Shown one piece after another: positions 1 through 8,848 of a stretch of 47,852 nt of DNA. The notes under the pieces were generated by a model that saw only the letters and a program-made list of their open reading frames with translations, was not told where the DNA came from and did not search any database. Numbering within the stretch: position 1 is the stretch's first letter; each line of letters starts with the position of its first letter. The translations under genes were made by a program, and so were the position numbers. This stretch comes from Deltaproteobacteria bacterium (GTDB lineage Bacteria; Desulfobacterota; Desulfobacteria; Desulfobacterales; SURF-15), in the NCBI GenBank assembly GCA_019309565.1, contig JAFDFZ010000030.1, forward strand, positions 1-47,852, given 5' to 3'.

Positions 1-93
1 GCTCCTTTCTGATAGCTATCATTTTTATTATACCTCTATTATAGCCTATTTAGACAGGCATTTCGAGTACTTCTAATAAAATATTTGATATTT

Positions 94-1374
94 TTACACT
101 TGATTTGGGTCTAGACGAAGGGCAGCCCGTATCCGCTCAAAAATATCGAAAGCTTTTTCATATAGCTCACTTGCTTCGATTATTAAAGGATCACTAAGAT
201 AATTTTCAAGCTTACTGGAAAAAGTGAAGAATGCTTTCGGTAAATTCTTCTTAGCAGTCTCACTGGAAAGTAAACGTTGTGAAGCATCATAAACTATGAC
301 AACTCTTCGATGGAAATAAAGATGATAGGGATCAAAAGGAAAACCCTGCCTATTGCCATCGCTGGGATAGTCAAGCATCCAGCCATGTAAGGCTAACAAA
401 ACTTCGCGCCCCAGACCCTTAGTCCATCCATTGTCTATTTCTTTCCCATTCAACAAATCCTTGAGAATTAAGGGCATTTCTTTTTCTTTGACCGCCTTTT
501 GCAGCCACTGGGTTTGGTTGCTCCGTTGATCTTTGAGATTATGTTGCAATTTCATTGCCCTAAGACGTTTGTTGAGCATCTCCTGGGGAACCTCATAGAG
601 ATCTTCTCCTATATCTCTAACCAAATGATAGTGACATACACGGTGGGGTTTTCCCGGAAAAGCTGTTTCACAAGCATTGAACATTCTCTCACTTAAGTCG
701 TGAAGGGTTTCATCTGGTACACCATAAGATTTAGCTACTTCAATCAAACAATTTGCAATGTCCCTATCATTTTCGGTGGGGATTTTCCCCCCACCAAGGA
801 ATACTCCTTCATAAGCCTCTTTCACCCCTAAAAATACGGGTGTCCCCGGTTCAATAGTTCCATCGATCAACCATGTGTTGTTCCCGCGTTCTTGAAGATA
901 GTCCTTAAGCCGAGGTGCAGCTTGTCGGTGAACTTCTCCCAGATAAAAAAGAAATTTACGTTGAAGATCATAGAGGCTACTGAACGGAATATATGGCAAC
1001 CCATACCGGTTGCTTATCTCCTCTTGTATTGATTTGAGTTTGCAGCCTTCTAGATAACTTTTGATTCCAACGAAAGCAATCAAATCATAAGCATATCGAG
1101 CCCCAGAAGGGACTATAGACAGTAATTTCGGTGAATGAAATGTTAACGTTTTGCCATCTTCTTTTCTTTCACGTATCACTTCTCTGGCTTGAAATTTGGA
1201 AAAATTCAGGCTTACTACGGTGCGATTTCCGGTTTTCTGTACAAACAATTTCTTACCCTTGAACTCCAACAGGCTCTCAAATGTATATTCAGCTTGAGAG
1301 GGTAATTGAGAGACTGTTTTGAGTTGCATATTGACGCTTTCTCGTAATTCATTAACCAACATCGCCACACTCAA
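94..1374 (-). CDS. DDE-type transposase-like protein
   Basis: A 426-residue protein with the layout of a DDE/RNase H-fold transposase. A helix-turn-helix-like stretch (about residues 110-140) precedes a first candidate catalytic Asp in WLIDGT (D171). A second acidic site lies near D226 (LHDLSERM), followed by the Cys/His-rich CHYHLVRDIG (247-256) typical of transposases that carry C-x-H after the second Asp. The third acidic residue is not certain; E324 in GREVLLALHGWML is one candidate. The downstream end of the winged-helix gene overlaps this start by four bases, so the two are translated as a pair. I could not find convincing terminal inverted repeats, and the insertion family is not recognised. 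The role as a transposase is inferred from motif layout only. Confidence 0.65.
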   Translation of the reverse strand: MSVAMLVNELRESVNMQLKTVSQLPSQAEYTFESLLEFKGKKLFVQKTGNRTVVSLNFSKFQAREVIRERKEDGKTLTFHSPKLLSIVPSGARYAYDLIAFVGIKSYLEGCKLKSIQEEISNRYGLPYIPFSSLYDLQRKFLFYLGEVHRQAAPRLKDYLQERGNNTWLIDGTIEPGTPVFLGVKEAYEGVFLGGGKIPTENDRDIANCLIEVAKSYGVPDETLHDLSERMFNACETAFPGKPHRVCHYHLVRDIGEDLYEVPQEMLNKRLRAMKLQHNLKDQRSNQTQWLQKAVKEKEMPLILKDLLNGKEIDNGWTKGLGREVLLALHGWMLDYPSDGNRQGFPFDPYHLYFHRRVVIVYDASQRLLSSETAKKNLPKAFFTFSSKLENYLSDPLIIEASELYEKAFDIFERIRAALRLDPNQV

Positions 1375-2042
1375 TTTTCCGTTTTTTTTACAAGCGAGTA
1401 AAATTCTATGACTCCTCGCACTTGTTCTGCTGTTATGTGCAAGCCCTGGCGTTGGAACCTCTGTGAAAGTGAAGCTGCTGTGGCATCGGGCTCTTGGATC
1501 ATCTCTACGAGCAGTCGGATCACTGTTAGCGCCTCTAACCCTTGGGGAACTTGAATCGTGGTAATCGCTTTTGGTTTCTTAATCTGCTCTTTCCGCTTGG
1601 CTTCTTGAGATGCTTGAAGCTTAGGTTCCACCGAAATATATACACAATTGCGACCGACATAGAATCTGGTTAGCATCCTTTTCCGACAAAGCAAACTTAG
1701 TTGGTTATGGACTTTCGTTCCTAACAGCTTTTGCAATTCTACTACCGTGTACCCTTTTTCAGAATGGTCTATTATAGCCTTGATGGTTTGAGTTAACGTT
1801 CCATAGCGAGAAAAACCAACCTCCCCATGAAACCATAGACCATCCTTATCAAAATGAGGGATATCCTTAAGGGTAAAATACGACGAATTGAAATTGAAAC
1901 TGGAGAAATATCCATAACTTTTCAATGCACGCAGTACAGTAATGCGTGACTTTGAGAGCTTGTTACAAAGAACATCTATGGTGGCCACCATCAATTCACG
2001 TAAAAGATTGATGACCTTACTTTCATCTTGTGAAGAGGTCAT
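1371..2042 (-). CDS. Winged-helix partner protein of the transposase-like gene
   Basis: A 223-residue protein with an N-terminal winged helix-turn-helix (about residues 10-55: a helix, then SKSRITVLRALKSYGY) followed by a conserved-looking middle domain (GLWFHGEVGFSRYGTL) and a basic linker rich in Lys/Gln. The frame stays open to 2132, but I place the start at 2042. There an ATG is preceded by a strong AGGAGGG ribosome binding site, while the upstream codons run through a large palindrome. The gene overlaps the transposase-like gene by four bases. A DNA-binding role, either as transposition accessory or repressor of the pair, is inferred from the wHTH and the context; the palindrome directly upstream would be a natural binding site. 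Confidence 0.6.
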   Translation of the reverse strand: MTSSQDESKVINLLRELMVATIDVLCNKLSKSRITVLRALKSYGYFSSFNFNSSYFTLKDIPHFDKDGLWFHGEVGFSRYGTLTQTIKAIIDHSEKGYTVVELQKLLGTKVHNQLSLLCRKRMLTRFYVGRNCVYISVEPKLQASQEAKRKEQIKKPKAITTIQVPQGLEALTVIRLLVEMIQEPDATAASLSQRFQRQGLHITAEQVRGVIEFYSLVKKTEN

Positions 2043-2044
2043 TC

Positions 2045-2122
2045 GGCCCTCCTGACATAGTATGTAATACAATAGTAAAAGTAGAATCCTTATATTACAT
2101 ACTATGTCATTAAAGGGAGGCC
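2045..2122. promoter_or_regulatory. Large palindrome upstream of the wHTH/transposase pair
   Basis: Arms 2054-2070 and 2092-2108 match at 16 of 17 bases (GACATAGTATGTAATAC and its near-complement). An outer imperfect pair GGCCCTCCT / AGGGAGGCC lies at 2045-2053 and 2114-2122. The inner arm begins 11 bases before the chosen start codon and the structure contains that gene's ribosome binding site. It could be an operator for the winged-helix protein, an RNA hairpin limiting translation, or one end of a mobile element. Seen directly; the role is inference. Confidence 0.45.
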
Positions 2123-2132
2123 ATTTCAACAA

Positions 2133-2551
2133 AAAAATATATAAAAAGCAAGCAAAAGTTAGTTAAATAGTTCAAAAAAATTGACCATCGACACCTAGCG
2201 ATGATACTTTATGTAAAATGCAAATGCGAAATTCCTTCTAACTACTTCATATATATAAAGAAAAATTCATCCAACTAAATTTCGGAACGATTGGCCAAAG
2301 GCCGTGGGTTACTTAGTTTAATGAATCGGATCTTCCAAAATGTTTCTAATCGGAAATCATCTTAACTTGCTGTAATTATATTGCTATCCGCTCGGAAACC
2401 AATTTTTTTCTCGTGGCTACATGGAATCTTCTCGCGGGTAATACCGAGGGTAGTTTTACGTTTGCGGCATCTAATAGTTTTTTGCTAAGCCCTGTCGGTG
2501 CCAGTACTTTTTGACACCTAGCATTGCCTATGATTATCTCAATTTAGTTAC
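2133..2551. other. AT-rich intergenic stretch beside the transposase pair
   Basis: No convincing gene on either strand. It holds a small hairpin (CATCG at 2186-2190 pairing with CGATG at 2199-2203). The decamer GACACCTAGC occurs in that hairpin region and again near 2515, as a direct repeat about 320 bases apart. It may be the flank or remains of a mobile element; nothing more can be supported. Confidence 0.3.
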
Positions 2552-3832
2552 TTATTTGACATTCTGCCGTGCCGGTGGGATTAGTATAAACAGGATAATT
2601 CCAATGGCGGGAATTGCTGATAAAATAAGGAAAGCCAGCCGATAACTTCCGGTGACATCACAAATCCATCCGGCAAAGGGGGGGCCGGTCATAGAGCTTA
2701 CGGTACTTATGGAAAGTAAAAGCCCCTGAATGGTACCGAATTGTTTTCGTCCAAAGTATTCCCCCTGAATCGCCGGCCGAAGCGGAATCGGCCCCCCGTA
2801 ACCCGGGCTGAAGGTTATCAGGAAAATAACGATATGCCAAAGCGCCCGGATATTGGCGAAAAAAAGCAAGCCGATTGCCTGAAGCGCAAGAGCGATGCAA
2901 AACACATATCTCTTGTCCATATAATCAGATAACCACCCAAAACCAACACGTCCCATCACGCTTAGCAATATGGTGAAGGTTACTACAAAACCAGCTCTTT
3001 CACGGCTGATTCCGATACTCTCCAAAAACGGCATAATATGGACAAAAACCGCGCTCATCGCCATAAAGGAAATGCTCAGCCCCACGGCCAGCAGCCAGAA
3101 GCTCCTGGTTTTTATGGCTTCCCTGGCCGTAAGCCCCATCTCTTCCGGCATTCTTTGGGCGGAAACGCTGGAAGGGGAAGTCTCTTCATCATTGCCTGCC
3201 GTGTCTTCAGGGGGCTCTCGGTTTTTTCTTACAATGGAATCTCCATCAGGCAGCATTCCGTACTGCTCCGGTCTATGCCTGAATACAAGCGAAAGCGGTA
3301 TACCGAGTACCCACATCCCGACTCCGGTAATCACCAAAGATCGTCTCCAGCCATATAAGTTGATCAACCATACCAAAAGCGGCACAATAGTGCCGGCCAG
3401 GCAGACGCCACCGGTTAAAAAACCCATGGCCCTGCCGCGCTTCCGGACGAACCAGTTTGCAACCGTAACTGCGCCGACGGAATAAAACCCGGCGCTATGG
3501 CCGGCGGATATGACCAAAAACGCGATGTAGAAAGAAACCAGTGAGTCCACCCGGCTGAGCATAAGAAAACCGAAGCCGAATATGGTTACAGCAAAAAGGC
3601 TCATCTTGCGGGGCCCCAGTTTATCAATGAAGTAGCCGACGATGGGAGCCGCTATTCCCCCCTCAAGTCGCTGCAATGAGAATGCAAAGGATGTTGCGGC
3701 TCTTGACCATCCAAACTCATTGAGAATGGGGTTAAAGAAGGCGGTAAATCCATAATACAGGATTCCGCCGTTGTATGTGGTCAAAGCGGAGGAGGCAAGT
3801 ATGATCCACCACCCGTAGAAGATCTTCGCCAT
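2552..3832 (-). CDS. Major facilitator superfamily transporter
   Basis: A 426-residue integral membrane protein with about 12 hydrophobic segments in two halves, split by a hydrophilic loop around residues 195-230 (HRPEQYGMLPDGDS, then an acidic Ser/Pro-rich stretch). The N-terminal GWWIILASSALTTYNGGILYYGFTAFFNPI and the loop motif DKLGPRKM after TM2 match MFS carriers of the monocarboxylate/oxalate-formate antiporter type (MFS_1, OFA-like). A second MFS-like loop, SDYMDKRYV, is in the C half. The substrate cannot be read from sequence; an organic anion is a guess from family resemblance. The ATG has an AAAGGGTG ribosome binding site. It is monocistronic, and pseudogene remnants lie upstream. 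Confidence 0.88.
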   Translation of the reverse strand: MAKIFYGWWIILASSALTTYNGGILYYGFTAFFNPILNEFGWSRAATSFAFSLQRLEGGIAAPIVGYFIDKLGPRKMSLFAVTIFGFGFLMLSRVDSLVSFYIAFLVISAGHSAGFYSVGAVTVANWFVRKRGRAMGFLTGGVCLAGTIVPLLVWLINLYGWRRSLVITGVGMWVLGIPLSLVFRHRPEQYGMLPDGDSIVRKNREPPEDTAGNDEETSPSSVSAQRMPEEMGLTAREAIKTRSFWLLAVGLSISFMAMSAVFVHIMPFLESIGISRERAGFVVTFTILLSVMGRVGFGWLSDYMDKRYVFCIALALQAIGLLFFANIRALWHIVIFLITFSPGYGGPIPLRPAIQGEYFGRKQFGTIQGLLLSISTVSSMTGPPFAGWICDVTGSYRLAFLILSAIPAIGIILFILIPPARQNVK

Positions 3833-4017
3833 GGGTCACACCCTTTCAAACAACCCCGCCCGCTTCAAGTACTCTATTATCGCATTTTGCGATGCAACGC
3901 CATAGTCTTTTTAAAAACCTGTAAATGAGGCAGGGGACTTAACTAAACCCTTAAAAAGGCTTCCTGCGATTCCTCTAAAATAAAATTCTTCTAAATTTTG
4001 TGAACATCGACGGGTTT

Positions 4018-4200
4018 TCAGCGGGGTAGATCCACTTTTACAATCTTTCCCCCATATCCATGGACAGAGTCGTGGGCACGGAATTCTATGCTCTCAAGCC
4101 CGGCCGGCACCTCAACTCCTGCAAGGCCGCGTGTAAAAGGCTGTTCCCCCACATGCGGATGCAGCAGGGTGCGGGTTCCCAGAACGGTTCCATTTGATTT
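4018..4200 (-). pseudogene. 3' remnant of an unidentified gene
   Basis: The minus strand reads a coherent protein tail with no start codon: GTVLGTRTLLHPHVGEQPF, then TRGLAGVEVPAGLESIEF, then RAHDSVHGYGGKIVKVDLPR and a stop. An in-frame stop closes the reading frame at 4201-4203. A one-base shift just downstream of that stop would join it to APMIDLKIKWN upstream, suggesting a frameshift as well as 5' loss. I do not recognise the family. It could also be a non-coding coincidence, but the composition is protein-like and it ends cleanly upstream of the MFS gene. Confidence 0.4.
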
Positions 4201-4677
4201 TCAGGTCGATCATCGGTGCTCTTTGGGCCGGTGTTTATTTGGGAGGGCTAGGAGCACGAATTCGAAGGGGCGCTGGAAATCTGCGTATCGTTGAAGGGCC
4301 TGATGAATTCGATGGGATTCACTTTCGATTCGAGGGTGCAGGCAAAGTCCGATGGATGGAATTTATGGAAAAAAATTTAAACCGAATTCGATCCATATTT
4401 TTAGACCTGGCCCATTTGGTTGGCTTTCCGCCAGAAGAAAAAAAATATGAAGCGCCTCCGATGATGTTGCTCAGCCCTTCAACCTGTTCGATTTATGTGG
4501 GTGAAGAAACAGCCGACTGGAAGGCCGCGCTGGAAAAATGTGCCATCACCGTTTCCGGGGATCGGTGTGATAGCCTTTTTTGTGGCCCTTTACTGGGTGA
4601 CGAAAGTTGAGCGCCTGCCGGGCCAGAAAGTCAGCCCAATGGAGATATGGAATGACGGTTCAGATAAGGCAACCTGA
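4194..4677 (+). pseudogene. Frameshifted remnant with a C-terminal membrane segment
   Basis: Two overlapping plus-strand frames read as one protein if a G is removed from the GGGG run at 4557-4560. The first part contains RIVEGPDEFDGIHFRFEG and LDLAHLVGFPPEEKKYEAP; after ALEKCAITVSG the other frame continues IGVIAFFVALYWVTKVERLPG, a plausible transmembrane helix, and stops at 4677. No credible start or 5' part is visible. I do not recognise the family. It is either a decayed gene or a genuine gene with a homopolymer error. It opposes the minus-strand remnant next to it, so the two were probably convergent or rearranged neighbours. Confidence 0.4.
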
Positions 4678-4732
4678 GTATTTAGTACAACTACCATTTT
4701 TGTTTTAGGTTCCTTTTGGAAGCCGCAAAGCC

Positions 4733-4762
4733 AAAAGCCGGGGGCACTTGGCCCCGGCTTTT
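4733..4762. terminator. Bidirectional rho-independent terminator after aroQ
   Basis: A perfect hairpin, AAAAGCCGGGG pairing with CCCCGGCTTTT across an eight-base loop (GCACTTGG). It gives a T run on either strand. It lies 48 bases past the aroQ stop codon, and so would end the long T2SS-rpe-aroQ transcript from the right and any plus-strand transcription from the remnant on the left. Confidence 0.85.
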
Positions 4763-4810
4763 CCAACTCCATGAGAATATCGGCTTAAGTATAAATCAGG
4801 TTTGTCTCAA

Positions 4811-5266
4811 TCAGCTGGAAATCATCTCGGCCATTGCCTTAAGGGCCATGACATATCCCCGGGGGCCGAAGCCAGCAATTCGGGCGGTTGCAATATCTGC
4901 AATCATAGATGTCCTGCGAAAGGCTTCCCGGCTGTCGATGTTGGATAAGTGGATTTCTATGATGGGAGCTTTAAGTAAAAGCAATGCATCCCTTATTGCA
5001 ATACTGCTGTGAGTATAGGCTGCAGGGTTAATTATGATTCCATTGCAGGTATCTGCGGCTTGCTGAATTTTTTCCACGATCTCTCCCTCGTGGTTGGACT
5101 GAAACGTTTCTATCATAAGACCAAGTGTTTTGGCTGTCCGTTTCAGATCTGCATTGATTTCATCCAGGCTGGTAGTTCCGTAGATCGCCGGTTGTCTTTT
5201 ACCCAGCATGTTTAAGTTTGGTCCATGGATGACAAGTACCTGCTTAGGGGAATCTTGTGATTTCAT
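4811..5266 (-). CDS. aroQ: 3-dehydroquinate dehydratase, type II
   Basis: A 151-residue protein of usual length for the dodecameric type II dehydroquinase, which converts 3-dehydroquinate to 3-dehydroshikimate in the cytoplasmic shikimate pathway. Visible family features are the N-terminal VIHGPNLNMLGKRQPAIYG with the catalytic Tyr loop, FQSNHEGEIVEKIQ, INPAAYTHSSIAIRDAL (Asn and His of the active site), and IEIHLSNIDSREAFRRTS. The start codon overlaps the rpe stop as ATGA, so it is translationally coupled and is the last gene of the run. A terminator follows. Confidence 0.97.
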   Translation of the reverse strand: MKSQDSPKQVLVIHGPNLNMLGKRQPAIYGTTSLDEINADLKRTAKTLGLMIETFQSNHEGEIVEKIQQAADTCNGIIINPAAYTHSSIAIRDALLLLKAPIIEIHLSNIDSREAFRRTSMIADIATARIAGFGPRGYVMALKAMAEMISS

Positions 5267-5931
5267 TTCAGCTCCGTATCATGAATAGATTTCCGCAATC
5301 TTTGTATCGTTCTTCCATAATCCCTGCTCCCAAAGATAGCAGAGCCTGCCACAAACACATCTGCTCCGGCACCTGCGACTTCGGATATGGTGCTGTCATT
5401 GATCCCGCCATCTACCTCAATGAGCGTGGTCAGCTTCATGGCATCAATCATCTGCCGCATATTGCGAATCTTTTCCACGGTCTTCGGAATGAAGCTCTGC
5501 CCTTCGAATCCGGGATTTACGCTCATAATCAACACGAAATCAACATCATCCAGCACCCATTGCAATTGATCCACCGGTGTTGATGGGTTCAAAACCGCTC
5601 CTGCCTGAAGCCCGGTTTCTTTCACCAATCGAATTGTTCGACTCAGATGCAAACAGGCTTCCACATGAACGGAAATCAAAGAGGCTCCTGCTTCAACGAA
5701 GTTTTTAATATAGCATTCAGGGTTTTCGATCATCAAGTGAACATCGATAGGCAGCGCGGTTACCTGCCTTACGGCTTTTACTATCAAGGGGCCCATGGTG
5801 ATATTCGGCACAAAATGACCGTCCATCACATCCACATGAATCCAGTCCGCACCGGCTGCTTCCACAGAACGGATCTCATCGGCCAGCTTTGTAAAATCAG
5901 CGGACAAAATAGAAGGAGCGATCAGCTTCAT
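5263..5931 (-). CDS. rpe: Ribulose-phosphate 3-epimerase
   Basis: A TIM-barrel enzyme interconverting ribulose 5-phosphate and xylulose 5-phosphate in the pentose phosphate pathway. Family signatures are MKLIAPSILSADFTKLADE, the metal-site HVDVMDGHFVPNITMGP, DVHLMIENPECYIKNF, MSVNPGFEGQSFIPKT and VDGGINDSTI near the C-terminus. The frame is open to 5988, but the ATG at 5931 is chosen because it begins the conserved MKLIAPSILSADF and has GGAGG seven bases upstream; this gives 222 residues, the normal length. It overlaps aroQ by four bases. Confidence 0.97.
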   Translation of the reverse strand: MKLIAPSILSADFTKLADEIRSVEAAGADWIHVDVMDGHFVPNITMGPLIVKAVRQVTALPIDVHLMIENPECYIKNFVEAGASLISVHVEACLHLSRTIRLVKETGLQAGAVLNPSTPVDQLQWVLDDVDFVLIMSVNPGFEGQSFIPKTVEKIRNMRQMIDAMKLTTLIEVDGGINDSTISEVAGAGADVFVAGSAIFGSRDYGRTIQRLRKSIHDTELK

Positions 5932-5981
5932 GTATAGACCTCCGGTGATGTCGTTAGACTCGCCCAAACATATTGAAATTT

Positions 5982-5997
5982 GGTTCAACTTTGAACC
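5982..5997. promoter_or_regulatory. Short perfect inverted repeat between PASTA gene and rpe
   Basis: GGTTCAA-CT-TTGAACC: seven-base arms with a two-base centre, in the 168-base gap upstream of rpe. It resembles a dimeric repressor site more than a terminator, as no T run follows. Only the symmetry is seen; any function is inference. Confidence 0.3.
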
Positions 5998-6099
5998 ACG
6001 TTGTTTATTGCTTCATGACCGCAGTTTATTCGAGTGTTGATTGCAATACTTAATCGAAATTGCACGCCTCATTCAGTCAAACAATCGGGATATAAGGAG

Positions 6100-7062
6100 C
6101 TAAAATATTTCTGTCTTCACCAATTCACCATCCACATATAACAACACCATTGCATTGTTGTGCTTTGGAACCAGATGCCAGATTTCCTCACCTGGATCCA
6201 GGAACCCGTCGAAAAGATCGGTTGAACCTCCGTAGCCGTTCAAAAGAACCCGCACTCTCCGTTTAAGAAACCCTTCATCAAGGCGATACCTAAAAAGCCC
6301 CACACCACCGACGCTGCCGACCGATGCTCTCTGAGCTAGGCTGGATCGCCTGTTTACGGACAGCCGAATCCGCATGCCCTGCAAAACACGATGGCCCGGC
6401 ATCGGGTCGTGATCGATGATGATATTACGGGGTTTGCCTTTTCGGAAAACGCTGGTGATCTCTCCCATCTTAAAGCCGCTTTCCTCCAGGACCAGCAAAG
6501 CCTCATCAAGAGACCGCCCTCGCAAATCAGGCATCTTATATGCTTTTGGCGGCAATCCCATGCTCACTAAGAGATCGACACACTGACCTCTGTCGATTCT
6601 ACTTCCCGCCGGGGGATGGTGAGCGATGATCTCATTTCTTGGAGTCACCGAACTGTAAGAGAGGGTTTGCTCACCGGAACATAATGCATTTTCCTCCAAA
6701 ATGATTCTCGCCTGAGGCATGGAAAGCCCTTTTAGATTGGGCATCAAAAGGCTGCGCGTACCCTTTGAGATAATGATGTGAACATCCCGGTCTCTTTTTA
6801 TTTCCTGTCCCGCTGAAGGTTTCTGAAAGATAACATGGTTGGCCGGAATTTCCGCGCTGTACTCGGCTCCCTTCACCTTGGTGTTAAGCCCTAAATCTGT
6901 CAGTGTTTGAAGAACGTAAACCACATCCTTTCCCACAAGCTCGGGCACGATGACGGTATCTTCAAGCTTTATGTAAAACGTAAGAGCGAAATAGGTGATC
7001 GCTCCTGCGAGCAGAGTTGCGCCAAAAAACAAGAGCAGTAATTTCAAAATACGATATATCAT
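6100..7062 (-). CDS. Membrane-anchored PASTA-domain protein
   Basis: A 320-residue protein with one N-terminal transmembrane helix (residues 5-30, LLLLFFGATLLAGAITYFAL) followed by three PASTA domains. Each shows the usual pattern: VPELVGKDVVYVLQTLTDLG, MPNLKGLSMPQARIILEE and MPDLRGRSLDEALLVLEESG. The remaining ~80 residues (VRVLLNGYGGSTDLFDGFL and on) are an unassigned C-terminal part. PASTA domains bind muropeptides or beta-lactam-like ligands and usually sit on PknB kinases or class A/B PBPs; here there is neither a kinase nor a transpeptidase domain. The gene follows gspE by six bases, so it is probably co-transcribed with the secretion genes. A role linking the T2SS to peptidoglycan is possible but is inference. 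Confidence 0.85.
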   Translation of the reverse strand: MIYRILKLLLLFFGATLLAGAITYFALTFYIKLEDTVIVPELVGKDVVYVLQTLTDLGLNTKVKGAEYSAEIPANHVIFQKPSAGQEIKRDRDVHIIISKGTRSLLMPNLKGLSMPQARIILEENALCSGEQTLSYSSVTPRNEIIAHHPPAGSRIDRGQCVDLLVSMGLPPKAYKMPDLRGRSLDEALLVLEESGFKMGEITSVFRKGKPRNIIIDHDPMPGHRVLQGMRIRLSVNRRSSLAQRASVGSVGGVGLFRYRLDEGFLKRRVRVLLNGYGGSTDLFDGFLDPGEEIWHLVPKHNNAMVLLYVDGELVKTEIF

Positions 7063-7068
7063 GCCCCG

Positions 7069-8838
7069 CTATGTGTCTGTGACTCTCAAGATTTCCTCTA
7101 AAGAGGTCATCCCTTTTAGGACTTTATGGATTCCATCTTCTCGAAGGGTGACCATGCGGTGTCGCAGTGCTTCGTGCTTGATTCTATTCGAATCGAACGT
7201 TTTTAATACAAGCCGTTTTATGTCATCGTTTAACACCATGATTTCAAAAATGCCGATTCTTCCCTTATATCCTGTCTGCAGACACCGCTCACATCCTTTG
7301 GCCCGGTAAATGGTATGTTTCCTGATATGTTCCGAAGCGAAACCCGCGCGTTCTAGGATCACATCATCCGGAACAAAGGGCTGTTTACATTCACCGCAGA
7401 GCACCCGCACCAGTCGCTGTGCAATCACTGCAATCACGGATGAAGAGATCAGAAAGGGCTCAACCCCGATATCCACTAACCGGGTGATAGCGCTGGCCGA
7501 ATCATTCGTATGAAGGGTTGAAAAAACCAGATGACCTGTCAGCGCGGATTGAACCGCAATGTCGGCTGTTTCCCGATCCCTTATCTCTCCGATCAGCAAC
7601 ACGTCCGGATCCTGACGCACGATGGATCTAAGCCCGCGGGCAAATGTAAGGTTTATTTTTGGATTTACCTGTATCTGATTGATCCCTTCCAGTTGATATT
7701 CAATTGGGTCTTCAATGGTGATGATATTGATATCAGGTGTATTGATGGCAGATAAGATAGCGTACAAAGTGGTTGTTTTTCCGCTTCCGGTTGGGCCTGT
7801 AACTAGAATAATGCCATTTGACGTCCGGATGAGTTGTTCAATAAGTCTGAGTTTATCGGGAAATAATCCAAGATCCGGGAGGTTCATCAACGTACTGGTT
7901 TTGTTGAGCAGACGCAATACAGCGCGTTCTCCCATGGAGGTAGGAATGGTTGATACTCTCACATCAATGCTCTGATCGCCAATTTTCACCTCGAATCTGC
8001 CGTCTTGCGGGAGGCGTTTTTCAGCAATATTCATCTGCGCCATGACTTTTATCCTGGAAATCAGCGCCGGTAAGATCCATTTAGGGGGCGTAAGCAAATC
8101 GTATAAAATACCATCGATGCGATATCGGACCTTAAAGGAGTTTTGATATGGTTCCACATGAATGTCACTGGCGCGTGCCTTTATGGATTGGGAGATGATG
8201 TGGTTGACCAGTTTTATGATCGGTGCATCGCTGATGTCATCTAAAAGATCCGATGTATCTTCAATTTGGCTGAGGATCTCCTTCCCGTTTTCTTCCATAT
8301 CCTGAACAAGTTGTTCAGCAGAGTCTCGGCTAAAATCGTAAGTGAGATTGATTAGAGAAAGAATAGACTCCTTTGTAGATAAAACAATTTGATATTCGTC
8401 TTCGCTCAACAGGCGGATTAAATCATCCAGTTGTTGAAAACAGGTTGGATCACGCATGGCAATCACGCATTTCACAGGTTCCTGGTTTTGCCCGCCGCCC
8501 TGTTGATTTGATTTTTTTGAGGTCTGATGATGCCCTTCATTATAATCGTTGCAATACACGGGAACCATAACATGAGCTTTTAAGAATTGAATCGGTACGA
8601 TGTGAGTAAAATCCTCGCGGATATGGCCAAGGGGAAGCTCAGGCCAGAATGGAATATCGTATTGAACACTCAGTGCTTCCAGTAATTGAACTTCCGAAAC
8701 CATTTTGTTCTCAATCAGAATATCTGATAACCTGCCCCCCTTTTCCGCTTGTAACTGCTGTGTTTTACGAATGGCTTCTTCAGAAATCTTGCCGGTTTCT
8801 TTCAATATTTCTATCAGGGTATTGTTTTGATTCATCAT
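7069..8838 (-). CDS. gspE: Type II secretion system ATPase GspE
   Basis: A 589-residue cytoplasmic ATPase that powers pseudopilus assembly. The N-terminal GspE_N/MshEN region (to about residue 160) contains a low-complexity insert rich in Gln/Gly/Lys near residues 104-118. It is followed by the secretion ATPase core with Walker A GPTGSGKTTT (~347-356), the Asp box ITIEDPIEYQ, Walker B LLIGEIRDRETAD (~412) and the His box TGHLVFSTLHTND. The tetracysteine zinc site of GspE is present (LCGECKQPF and GCERCLQTGY). It lies 10 bases after gspD and 6 before the PASTA gene, in one operon. Confidence 0.97.
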   Translation of the reverse strand: MMNQNNTLIEILKETGKISEEAIRKTQQLQAEKGGRLSDILIENKMVSEVQLLEALSVQYDIPFWPELPLGHIREDFTHIVPIQFLKAHVMVPVYCNDYNEGHHQTSKKSNQQGGGQNQEPVKCVIAMRDPTCFQQLDDLIRLLSEDEYQIVLSTKESILSLINLTYDFSRDSAEQLVQDMEENGKEILSQIEDTSDLLDDISDAPIIKLVNHIISQSIKARASDIHVEPYQNSFKVRYRIDGILYDLLTPPKWILPALISRIKVMAQMNIAEKRLPQDGRFEVKIGDQSIDVRVSTIPTSMGERAVLRLLNKTSTLMNLPDLGLFPDKLRLIEQLIRTSNGIILVTGPTGSGKTTTLYAILSAINTPDINIITIEDPIEYQLEGINQIQVNPKINLTFARGLRSIVRQDPDVLLIGEIRDRETADIAVQSALTGHLVFSTLHTNDSASAITRLVDIGVEPFLISSSVIAVIAQRLVRVLCGECKQPFVPDDVILERAGFASEHIRKHTIYRAKGCERCLQTGYKGRIGIFEIMVLNDDIKRLVLKTFDSNRIKHEALRHRMVTLREDGIHKVLKGMTSLEEILRVTDT

Positions 8839-8848
8839 TACTTCCTGG

